DNA of 7,748 nucleotides from positions 1 through 7,748 of the forward strand of contig PXBU01000182.1 in assembly GCA_003566795.1 (NCBI GenBank), in the 5' to 3' direction. The stretch's first letter is position 1. Every line of letters begins with the position of its first letter. Source of the DNA: Puniceicoccaceae bacterium (GTDB taxonomy: Bacteria; Verrucomicrobiota; Verrucomicrobiia; Opitutales; Coraliomargaritaceae). The notes under the pieces were generated by a model, which was not told the DNA's origin, did not search any database, and was given only the letters and a program-made list of their open reading frames with translations. The translations under genes and the position numbers were made by a program. Positions 1-5,727 of the stretch are shown here, one piece after another.

Positions 1-75
1 GTAGCCGAAGCCCTTCGGCTTTGGTCGAACCGCCCGGAAAGTGCGCAACCACCAAACGCGAAGGCGTTCGGCTAC
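1..75. repeat. Inverted-repeat (REP/MITE-like) element
   Basis: The outer ends form an inverted repeat: positions 1-17 pair with 59-75, with GTAGCCGAA at the left end and TTCGGCTAC at the right, differing by only two adjacent bases over 17. Inside the left arm, 3-10 and 13-20 (AGCCGAAG/CTTCGGCT) form a perfect 8-bp hairpin. The structure fits a small non-coding dispersed repeat rather than a gene. It may begin left of the window, so the left boundary is only what is visible. Genome-wide repetition is inferred, not shown. Confidence 0.6.
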
Positions 76-95
76 AAGTTTCGAAAGTCGAGGGC

Positions 96-210
96 ATGAA
101 AAAACTTATTTGATGAAGCACCAGGGGCTTTGCGCTGCGATGCCCGCTCAAGTCGGAGGTCAGGTATCGTGCCATTGCTACGGCCCCATTTATGAAAAAC
201 TTATTTGATG
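96..210 (+). repeat. Pair of direct repeats upstream of the amidohydrolase
   Basis: Positions 96-115 read ATGAAAAAACTTATTTGATG, and positions 192-210 read the same with one A fewer. The copies are 96 bp apart and flank about 76 bp of unrelated sequence. A match of this length in 270 bp is unlikely by chance. It could be a small local duplication, the footprint of an insertion that duplicated its target, or a repeated regulator site before the gene at 271. Neither copy continues as a credible reading frame: the first stops after five codons. Confidence 0.55.
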
Positions 211-270
211 CGCCACGCGCATCGAACCACATTCAGCCCCTGCCGCTCACCACAACTCCCAACACCTTCC

Positions 271-1137
271 ATGATCATCGATTGCCACACGCATTGCTAC
301 CCGGCGGATATCGCGGCCCAGCCCCGGGCCTGGGCGGAGGCACATGGCGAGTTGCACTGGGCCGATCTCGTTGCTCCGATCGGACGCAAAAGCATCCAGG
401 GCTGGGCGGGCCCGGAAGAATTCCTCGCTGCAATGGATGCCGCTGGCGTGGACCGCGCGGTGCTGCTGGGCTGGTATTGGCAGCATGAATCCACCTGCCG
501 CTGGCACAACGAGGTGATCGCGGAGTGGGTGCGCACCGCGCCGGAGCGCTTCATCGGCTTTGCCTCCATCCTGCCGAACGAGAACGTGCTGGCGCAACTG
601 GCGGCGGCCGAGTCCCTGGGCCTGTGCGGTGTCGGCGAGCTGCACCCTGGCGTGCAGGGCTTTGACTCGCAGAGCAAATATTGGCGCACCATGGCGCAGT
701 GGTGTGCGCAGCATGACTGGCCCGTCAATTGCCATGCGACCGCCGAAGACGGCAAAGACCACCCCCTGGCAATCGCGACCCCACTAAAAGATTACCTGCG
801 CATGGCGCAACACGCGCCGGCACTAAAGCTGATTTTGGCCCACTGGGGCGGTGGGCTGCCGCTGCGGGAGGGCGTGCATTTACCAGCGAACATCTACGTC
901 GATTGTGCGGCCAGTCCCCTGCTCTATCCAGATTCCCCCGTGCGTCGGGTGATCGATGCGATCGGCGCCGAGCGGGTGCTTTACGGCTCCGACTACCCAT
1001 TGCGCCTCTACCCCCGTCAGCAACTGCAGGCTGAAATGACGCGTTTCCTCGCAAGTATCCGCCAAGATTCGACACTCTCACCAACGGAGCGATCCGCCAT
1101 ACTCGGGCAAAATATGAATCGGCTTCTGCCGCGATAA
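271..1137 (+). CDS. Amidohydrolase 2 family TIM-barrel metal-dependent hydrolase
   Basis: The 288-residue protein has the hallmarks of the amidohydrolase-2 (PF04909-type) TIM-barrel enzymes, cytoplasmic hydrolases or decarboxylases that act through one bound metal. Visible motifs are DCHTH at residues 4-8 (metal ligands H6 and H8), FIGFASILPN at 94-103, GVGELHPG at 120-127, NCHA at 153-156, LILAHWGG at 187-194 and LYGSDYP at 237-243 (candidate catalytic D241). They come in the family order and the length is normal. The ATG at 271 is preferred because the HxH motif normally lies at the extreme N-terminus. Longer starts at 205 or 208 would add 21-22 low-complexity residues and would lie inside the direct repeat. 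No Shine-Dalgarno is visible. The substrate cannot be deduced, and the neighbours do not suggest a pathway. Confidence 0.9.
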   Translation: MIIDCHTHCYPADIAAQPRAWAEAHGELHWADLVAPIGRKSIQGWAGPEEFLAAMDAAGVDRAVLLGWYWQHESTCRWHNEVIAEWVRTAPERFIGFASILPNENVLAQLAAAESLGLCGVGELHPGVQGFDSQSKYWRTMAQWCAQHDWPVNCHATAEDGKDHPLAIATPLKDYLRMAQHAPALKLILAHWGGGLPLREGVHLPANIYVDCAASPLLYPDSPVRRVIDAIGAERVLYGSDYPLRLYPRQQLQAEMTRFLASIRQDSTLSPTERSAILGQNMNRLLPR

Positions 1138-1197
1138 ATGAAAAACCGGGCAAGCGAATCTTGAAAATTTGCATCAACCCACTCATCTTCCAACACC

Positions 1198-1557
1198 ATG
1201 AATGCCCGTCATCTGCGCCACCGCCTGGAAAAAGCCGCCAAACTGCTCGTCATCGTCCAAAAGCACACACCGGAGGTCAGTTGTAACTTTGATGAGGATA
1301 AAGGGAACGAGGGGCACCTCATCCTCGACTTTGCGGGCAGTGGCATGAGCCGCTCGAAAATGAAATCCTTGGGTGAGGACTTGGAGAGCCGCGACTACAC
1401 CTTCACCGAAAAGAAGAGCCCATGGCTGGGACAAATCACCTATACCGGGCGTGCCAAGGAGAAGCCAACGATCGTCATCACGCTGCCGATCAATCAGGAC
1501 CGCCTGGCGATCAACGAAGCCGAGCCGGAAAAGCCCTACCGCTTCACCGGAGCGTAA
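1198..1557 (+). CDS. Small unrecognised protein (119 aa)
   Basis: I do not recognise this family. The protein is soluble and mixed-charge, with no signal peptide or membrane segment. The N-terminal 20 residues look helical and basic (RHLRHRLEKAAK), and the rest alternates short strands: HLILDF at 40-45, GQITYTG at 78-84, and TIVITLP at 91-97. This suggests a compact alpha/beta domain. The middle is rich in charged residues and begins MSRSKMKSLGEDLESRDY near residue 50. It starts 60 bp after the amidohydrolase stop on the same strand, so read-through transcription is possible. It ends 12 bp before the convergent pyrD stop, with no obvious terminator in the gap. The ATG at 1198 has no Shine-Dalgarno. 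Codon choice and GC resemble the neighbours, so I take it as a real gene. Confidence 0.7.
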   Translation: MNARHLRHRLEKAAKLLVIVQKHTPEVSCNFDEDKGNEGHLILDFAGSGMSRSKMKSLGEDLESRDYTFTEKKSPWLGQITYTGRAKEKPTIVITLPINQDRLAINEAEPEKPYRFTGA

Positions 1558-1569
1558 GAGCCAGTCGAA

Positions 1570-2634
1570 TCAGATCCAGTTCTCCCCATTTGACTTGATC
1601 GCCTTGGCCAACTCACGGGCAAAGAAGGGGCCGCGATAGACCCAACCGGTGTAGACTTGGATCAACGAAGCACCGGCATCAATCTTCTCGCCTGCCGACT
1701 CGGCCGAATCAATCCCCCCCACACCGATAATGGGCAGCTTGCCGGAAGTGCTCTTGTAGATGTAGTTAATCACATCGGTGGAACGCTTACGGATAAACCC
1801 GCCGCCGCTCAGCCCGCCCGTCTCTGAGCCGGGAAAACCGGCTGGGCGCTGAATGGTGGTATTGGTCGCAATGATCCCGTCATATTTCAGATCCAGCAAC
1901 ACCTCTAGAATCACATCAATCTCACGGAAGCTCAGATCCGGTGCTATCTTCAGTAAAAGCGGGTGCGCGGCACGCCCCAACTTTTTCGCATGACCCAAAT
2001 TCTCCTTGCGCAGTGCTGCGAGTAAGCCCCGCAGATGGGTCTCGGACTGGAGATCGCGCAGGCCCGCGGTATTGGGACTGCTTATGTTGACCGTGAAATA
2101 ATCCGCCTGATCCGCCAGCTTGCGGAAACAAGCAATGTAGTCATCCACCGCCTTGTCCAGCGGCGTCGCCTTGGCCTTGCCGATGTTCACCCCAACTGGC
2201 ACTCCCCGCTTCCCTTTCGGGTAGTTTTTGGCCAATGCCTTCAGCATCACATCAGCACCCCGGTTATTGAAGCCCATCCGATTCACCAGCGCATGGTATT
2301 CCGGATAGCGAAAGAGCCGCGGCTGTGGGTTACCAGGTTGACCTTCAGGGGTGACTGTGCCCACCTCGACATGCCCGAAGCCGAGCGCCTCGATCGCCCG
2401 CGGGAATTCCCCGTCTTTGTCCATCCCGGCCGCGAGGCCAACACGGTTGGGGAACTCCAGCCCAAATAGCCTCACCGGCTTATCTTCCCGCACTAAATTG
2501 TACGACCGTAAGAGCTTACAAAGCGTTGGTAATGCGCTGAGCGCCATCAAAGCCGTTCGACCACGGTCGTGAGCTTGCTCCGGGTCCATGCGGAACAAAA
2601 CCGGTCGAATCATTTTCTCGTAAATAAATGCCAT
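1570..2634 (-). CDS. pyrD: Dihydroorotate dehydrogenase (quinone), class 2
   Basis: The enzyme oxidises dihydroorotate to orotate, the fourth step of de novo pyrimidine synthesis, using FMN and passing electrons to membrane quinone. The 354-residue protein has the class 2 N-terminal helical extension (IRPVLFRMDPEQAHD, residues 9-23). It is followed by NRVGLAAGMDKDGE at 63-76, VGTVTPEGQPGNPQPRLFR at 91-109, NRMGFNN at 118-124, NISSPNTAGLR at 183-193 with the catalytic serine at 186 by alignment to E. coli S175, LLLKIAPD at 226-233, IIATNTT at 254-260, GGLSG at 273-277 and GVGGI at 304-308. All key motifs look intact. The ATG at 2634 is chosen over an upstream ATG at 2679 because the family N-terminus begins here and AAGGAAG lies just upstream, although the spacing to ATG is unusually short. 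It stands alone rather than with other pyr genes, which is common. Confidence 0.96.
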   Translation of the reverse strand: MAFIYEKMIRPVLFRMDPEQAHDRGRTALMALSALPTLCKLLRSYNLVREDKPVRLFGLEFPNRVGLAAGMDKDGEFPRAIEALGFGHVEVGTVTPEGQPGNPQPRLFRYPEYHALVNRMGFNNRGADVMLKALAKNYPKGKRGVPVGVNIGKAKATPLDKAVDDYIACFRKLADQADYFTVNISSPNTAGLRDLQSETHLRGLLAALRKENLGHAKKLGRAAHPLLLKIAPDLSFREIDVILEVLLDLKYDGIIATNTTIQRPAGFPGSETGGLSGGGFIRKRSTDVINYIYKSTSGKLPIIGVGGIDSAESAGEKIDAGASLIQVYTGWVYRGPFFARELAKAIKSNGENWI

Positions 2635-2813
2635 GCTTCCTTTTCTAGCTAAAAAACAGGAAGCTAACAGCACCAACAATCAAAACAATTAAAAAGAAGT
2701 CTTGGTAATTTTGGCCGAAAGCACTTTACAAAGGCGATTCGGTGAATTTACCCCTTGATTCCTGAGAACTAAACCCCAACACATCAGACCAACAAACAAC
2801 ACTGCAACAATCT
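2635..2813. promoter_or_regulatory. Divergent intergenic region between pyrD and the acidic protein-ffh pair
   Basis: This A/T-richer stretch separates two divergently transcribed units, so it should hold both promoters. I could not pick a convincing -35/-10 pair for either direction. The minus-strand end carries AAGGAAG just before the pyrD start, a plausible but tightly spaced ribosome-binding site. The plus-strand side has no Shine-Dalgarno before 2814. The assignment rests on gene arrangement, not on a recognised motif. Confidence 0.4.
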
Positions 2814-3551
2814 ATGGCACAACCGACTTCTAAATTAACTTGGTGTAAAGCACGCTTCGGCGAGGACATGAACTGGTGGGTCCAGGAAACAAGTGATCCC
2901 GTGCACTGGGATGTCGATGGCCTGGGAATCATCGACCCACGCCAATTTCAGCACATCACCGAATTGCTCGAACCACTCCAGGAGTATGGCCTGCAACCAG
3001 AGTTGGTGGATAATGCCTTTTACTCATTTGCGATCGATAAGATTGAGAAAGACAAGACCGTGCTACTCAAGCGCATCAAAGACAGCATCCTGGAAAGTGA
3101 AGAGCAGCTCTTCGCCCTGCCGGATGTGCTGGATGATGACAAGGGGCCTTACGCGGATTTGCTGAACCACTTGACCAAACTCCGGATCAAGATGCTCAAC
3201 GATCTGATTGATTTCTCCCAAACCCTGACCGTCGAAGAGCTCGAGGAGGAAATCCGTGAGCAACAGACCGGCGACTACATGGAGGGAAGAATCACCCACT
3301 TTTTCACCGAAATCACCACCATCCTCGAATACGTCCCAGAAGGGTTTGAACTCGAGGAGGACGACCCCTCCCCCAAATCGGAAGAAGAGGAACTCGAAAG
3401 GGACCTCAACGACATCGATACCAGCGATGTGGATGAGAAAATCGAGGAGGACGATACCATGAAATGGGACGAGGAAGAGGAAGAGGATGAGGATGTAACA
3501 GATGACGACTACGAAGAAACCACCTCTCCTCCCACTGAGGACAAAAAATAA
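2814..3551 (+). CDS. Unrecognised protein with highly acidic C-terminal tail
   Basis: I do not recognise this 245-residue protein. Residues 1-178 look like a folded, mostly helical cytosolic domain. The start is Trp-rich (W10, W21, W22, W32), with motifs VHWDVDGLGIIDPRQF at 30-45 and YSFAIDKIEKDKTVLLKRIK at 70-89, and a heptad-like stretch around 112-150. From about residue 179 to the end the chain is dominated by Asp and Glu, including a run of acidic residues at 219-227, and is probably disordered. There is no signal peptide or membrane helix. The stop lies 14 bp before the ffh start on the same strand, so the two are probably co-transcribed. It does not resemble YlxM, the helix-turn-helix protein often found next to ffh. 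An SRP- or ribosome-related role is only a guess from position. Confidence 0.8.
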   Translation: MAQPTSKLTWCKARFGEDMNWWVQETSDPVHWDVDGLGIIDPRQFQHITELLEPLQEYGLQPELVDNAFYSFAIDKIEKDKTVLLKRIKDSILESEEQLFALPDVLDDDKGPYADLLNHLTKLRIKMLNDLIDFSQTLTVEELEEEIREQQTGDYMEGRITHFFTEITTILEYVPEGFELEEDDPSPKSEEEELERDLNDIDTSDVDEKIEEDDTMKWDEEEEEDEDVTDDDYEETTSPPTEDKK

Positions 3552-3565
3552 GGCAGTCCGGTCGC

Positions 3566-4927
3566 ATGCTCGAAAATCTCACAGATAAGCTTGGAAAAGC
3601 TCTCCGCAACATCCGGGGCACCGGCAAGTTGACGGAGGAAAATATGACTGAGGCCTTGAAGGAGGTCCGGCAGGCTCTGCTTGCTGCCGATGTCCACTTC
3701 AAGGTGGCCCGGCAATTCGTCACCGATGTCAAGGAGCAGTGCGTCGGCCAGGAAGTGCTCAAATCCGTCACGCCGGGACAACAGGTAGTCAAGATCATCC
3801 ACGACGAGCTGGTCAAGCTGCTGGGTGAAGGCACGACTGAACTGGAGGACAAGAAACCGCTCCGCATCATGATGGTCGGCCTCCATGGTTCGGGCAAGAC
3901 CACCAGTTCCGGCAAGCTCGCCCGCTATCTGGCCAAGAAGCGCGACTACCGCCCCGCCCTCGTCGCCTGCGATGTCTACCGCCCGGCCGCCATCGACCAA
4001 CTCGAACGACTGGCCGAGAATGAAGGCTGCGCTTTTTACGGCGACCGCAATGAAAAGAATGTCGTCAAAATCGGCCAGCGCGGCCTGGATGCCGCCAAGC
4101 AAGCCGACGCCAACCTGATCATCTTCGACACCGCCGGGCGACTCCAGATCGACGGCGACCTCATCGAGGAAATCAAAGATCTGAAAAAAGCCATCCAGCC
4201 CGATGAAATCCTCCTGGTGGCCGACGCCGCCCTCGGCCAGGAAGCGGTCAACGTGGCCAAGCATTTTCACGAGGCGGTGCAGTGCACCGGCATCATCCTG
4301 ACCAAACTCGACGGCGACGCCCGCGGCGGTGCCGCCCTTTCCATGAAGTCCATCTCCAACGTGCCCATCAAGTTTATGGGCACGGGCGAAAAGCCGGACG
4401 AGTTTGATGTCTTTCACCCCGACCGCATGGCCTCACGCATCCTCGGGATGGGCGACGTGGTCTCGCTGGTCGAAAAGGCCCAGGATACCATCGACGAAAA
4501 GGAAGCCGAGCGCATGGCGGAGAAAATGCGGAAGGCCGACTTCAACCTGGAGGACTTCCTGCAGCAAATGCAGCAGGTCAAAAAGATGGGTTCGCTCGGC
4601 TCCATCATGGGCATGATGCCCGGCATGAGCGGCGTCGAAATCGGCGAATCCGAGGAAAAGAAAATGGCCCGCACCGAGGCCATCATCCTTTCCATGACGC
4701 CTCAAGAGCGCCAGACCCCGCGCCTCCTGCGCGGCAGCCGCCTCAAGCGTATCGCCAACGGCTCCGGCGTGCAGGTGCGCGACGTCAACGCCCTGCTCAA
4801 GCAGTTCGGCCAAATGCAAAAAATGATGAAGATGATGCGCGGCGGCAAAAAAGGCAAAAAGATGATGCAAGCCATGCAAGCCCAGATGGGCGACGGCGGC
4901 GGCCTACCCAAACTGCCGGGGATGTGA
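3566..4927 (+). CDS. ffh: Signal recognition particle protein (SRP54 homologue)
   Basis: Ffh binds SRP RNA and the signal sequences of nascent membrane proteins, and delivers ribosomes to the receptor FtsY through paired GTPase domains. The 453-residue protein has the full N-G-M architecture. The N domain covers residues 1-95 and includes the ALLAADV motif at 37-43. In the GTPase domain, G1 is GLHGSGKTT at 105-113, DVYRPAA at 136-142, G3 DTAGR at 188-192, GQEAVN at 224-229, TKLDGDARGG at 246-255 and the closing GTGEKPDE at 272-279. The Met-rich M domain starts near 327, with the finger loop GSLGSIMGMMPGM at 342-354 and the RNA-binding segment GSRLKRIANGSG at 390-401. All are intact and the length is normal. 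No strong Shine-Dalgarno is visible. The gene often followed by rpsP is here followed by toxin remnants instead. Confidence 0.98.
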   Translation: MLENLTDKLGKALRNIRGTGKLTEENMTEALKEVRQALLAADVHFKVARQFVTDVKEQCVGQEVLKSVTPGQQVVKIIHDELVKLLGEGTTELEDKKPLRIMMVGLHGSGKTTSSGKLARYLAKKRDYRPALVACDVYRPAAIDQLERLAENEGCAFYGDRNEKNVVKIGQRGLDAAKQADANLIIFDTAGRLQIDGDLIEEIKDLKKAIQPDEILLVADAALGQEAVNVAKHFHEAVQCTGIILTKLDGDARGGAALSMKSISNVPIKFMGTGEKPDEFDVFHPDRMASRILGMGDVVSLVEKAQDTIDEKEAERMAEKMRKADFNLEDFLQQMQQVKKMGSLGSIMGMMPGMSGVEIGESEEKKMARTEAIILSMTPQERQTPRLLRGSRLKRIANGSGVQVRDVNALLKQFGQMQKMMKMMRGGKKGKKMMQAMQAQMGDGGGLPKLPGM

Positions 4928-4937
4928 GACTCGGGTA

Positions 4938-5114
4938 TCAATGCCCTAGCAAAAGCACTGCCCTGTATTCTGCAAGTATAGGAGCAGACCACGCCAGACG
5001 TATCTTACCTTCGACTGCGGCACGCAGAATCCTGTCACAAGTGCCTCCAGCTGACATTGCTGCCGCAACCAAGACATTTGTGTCGATGACCCATGCTGGT
5101 AATGCCTTTCCCAC
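4938..5114 (-). pseudogene. Truncated PIN-domain toxin (VapC-like/PIN_3) remnant
   Basis: Reading the minus strand from a GTG at 5114 gives 58 residues that look like the N-terminal part of a PIN-domain ribonuclease toxin. WVIDTNVLVAAAMSAGG (residues 8-24) contains the first catalytic Asp at 11, and APILAEYRAVLL (44-55) contains the conserved Glu at 49. Intact members of this family are about 130-150 residues and carry further acidic residues in the missing second half. Here the frame stops just after EYRAVLL, 10 bp from the ffh stop, so the product could not form the usual four-acid active site. I read it as a deletion relic left against ffh. Its GTG overlaps the TAG of a short upstream frame by one base, the coupling typical of antitoxin-toxin pairs. 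Confidence 0.72.
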
Positions 5115-5285
5115 TACTTAGCGGACTGGGTTTTACGCCGCTCTTTACGCATGGTCGAAATTTAATTATTGATTGCTTCCATACCCAAGGTCGATGCACC
5201 GGTGGCGCCGCTTCGACTTGAGCGGCATCCAAGGCGCGACCGAGCAAAAGACGGCGCAAACTATCGAGATCCGCCTCAGGTATCT
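5114..5285 (-). pseudogene. Possible antitoxin remnant upstream of the PIN fragment
   Basis: A short basic reading frame, MRKERRKTQSAK followed by TAG, runs on the minus strand from 5152 to 5114 and overlaps the PIN start by one base. This is the arrangement expected of an antitoxin C-terminus. Upstream in its own frame a stop falls within a few codons. A different frame over about 5162-5280 reads a plausible helical segment, IPEADLDSLRRLLLGRALDA, suggesting a frameshifted or partly deleted antitoxin. I cannot match either piece to a named antitoxin family. The call rests on position and overlap, so treat it as weak. Confidence 0.3.
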
Positions 5286-5445
5286 GTGTCTGTCCCTAAA
5301 GGAACTCTAATCCGCTTATCCTCAATGTGCGCTGATTTCCAAAAAATATCAGAGTTCAATGTTTTCTTCGAATGATCACACACATTGCTGCCAGAAGTTG
5401 GCCTCAAGGAGATGTCGCCAATCCACGAGAAAATTAAATTCCAGG

Positions 5446-5474
5446 TTACAGACCCGGCTCCGGGATTCCTGTAA
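5446..5474. repeat. Nested hairpin
   Basis: TTACAG at 5446-5451 pairs with CTGTAA at 5469-5474, enclosing a second inverted repeat, CCCGG/CCGGG at 5453-5457 and 5460-5464. There is no following T-run on either strand, so it is not an obvious intrinsic terminator. It could be the tip of a small dispersed repeat. Confidence 0.4.
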
Positions 5475-5506
5475 AGTGCGTTCGAACCTCCGCTCCTTGC
5501 AGCGGG

Positions 5507-5518
5507 CGTTCGCGAACG
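5507..5518. repeat. Perfect 12-bp palindrome
   Basis: CGTTCGCGAACG reads the same on both strands. It sits in a GC-rich stretch that also holds GTTCGAAC around 5479-5486. It may be a protein-binding palindrome or part of a dispersed repeat, and its function is unknown. Confidence 0.35.
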
Positions 5519-5565
5519 GGCCGGACGCTCTGGCCTACAAACTGATAAGATCAAGAAAAGAGACC

Positions 5566-5712
5566 ATGGCAAAATCGAATAAAATGAGCAAACCGGCCGC
5601 AGCCCGTATCCAGAAGGCAAATGCCCCAAAGAACGGCGGACAAACACCGATAGGCAGCTTCCCCGCACGCGCACAGCGTGCCGGGGCAAGAAATGCCAAA
5701 GGTGGCAAGTAG
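5566..5712 (+). CDS. SMP-like (seed-maturation-protein-like) small protein
   Basis: The 48-residue product is basic, small and low in hydrophobics. Residues 11-43 (AAARIQKANAPKNGG, then TPIGSFPARAQRAGARN) follow the SMP/LEA-type pattern as I remember it: A-x-R-I-Q-(S/K)-A, then a GG turn, then G-S-F-x-A-R-A-Q-x-A-x-x-R-N. This pattern is known from plant seed maturation proteins, fungal stress or conidiation proteins and short bacterial proteins. Such proteins are thought to be disordered and linked to desiccation or stress, but no function is shown here. The ATG at 5566 follows AAGAAAAGAG, a weak Shine-Dalgarno. ATG 5584 is an alternative that would keep the whole motif. The open frame runs upstream to 5359, but that extension is compositionally unlike the family. 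The gene converges on the next one with a 15-bp gap. Confidence 0.75.
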   Translation: MAKSNKMSKPAAARIQKANAPKNGGQTPIGSFPARAQRAGARNAKGGK

Positions 5713-5727
5713 CTGACGGCTGATTCA

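Larger units (their letters stand above)
5153..5565. other. Gene-poor interval between the toxin remnant and the SMP-like gene
   Basis: No convincing intact gene is seen here on either strand. Open frames that run through it have no start context and no recognisable motif. Contents noted are the possible antitoxin debris at its left end, GTGTCTGTCCC at 5286-5296, and palindromes at 5446-5474 and 5507-5518. It looks like eroded accessory or repeat DNA. The promoter for the gene at 5566 should lie at its right end, but I could not identify one. Confidence 0.5.

Noticed and set aside
100..180. Possible SRP 4.5S RNA near a GGTCAGGT string
   Set aside because: The conserved GGAAGCAGCC-type core is missing and no long hairpin closes around it.
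205..270. Longer start for the amidohydrolase at 205 or 208
   Set aside because: It adds 21-22 residues before the HxH motif, which normally sits at the N-terminus, and the start lies in the direct repeat.
2635..2679. Upstream ATG extending PyrD by 15 residues
   Set aside because: The hydrophobic MLVLLASCFLA start is tempting, but class 2 PyrD normally begins with the YEKMIRPVLFRMDPE-type helix, and AAGGAAG sits right before ATG 2634.
3509..4417. 302-residue minus-strand frame antisense to ffh
   Set aside because: It lies opposite conserved Ffh GTPase motifs and arises from the GC-skewed codons of ffh.
5475..5500. tRNA-like GTTCGAACC T-loop string
   Set aside because: The flanking bases do not form a T-stem, and no acceptor, D or anticodon arms can be placed.
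5359..5565. Upstream extension of the SMP-like frame
   Set aside because: The added 69 residues are Arg/Ser-rich and resemble no SMP protein; ATG 5566 has a weak ribosome-binding site and gives the family-like length.
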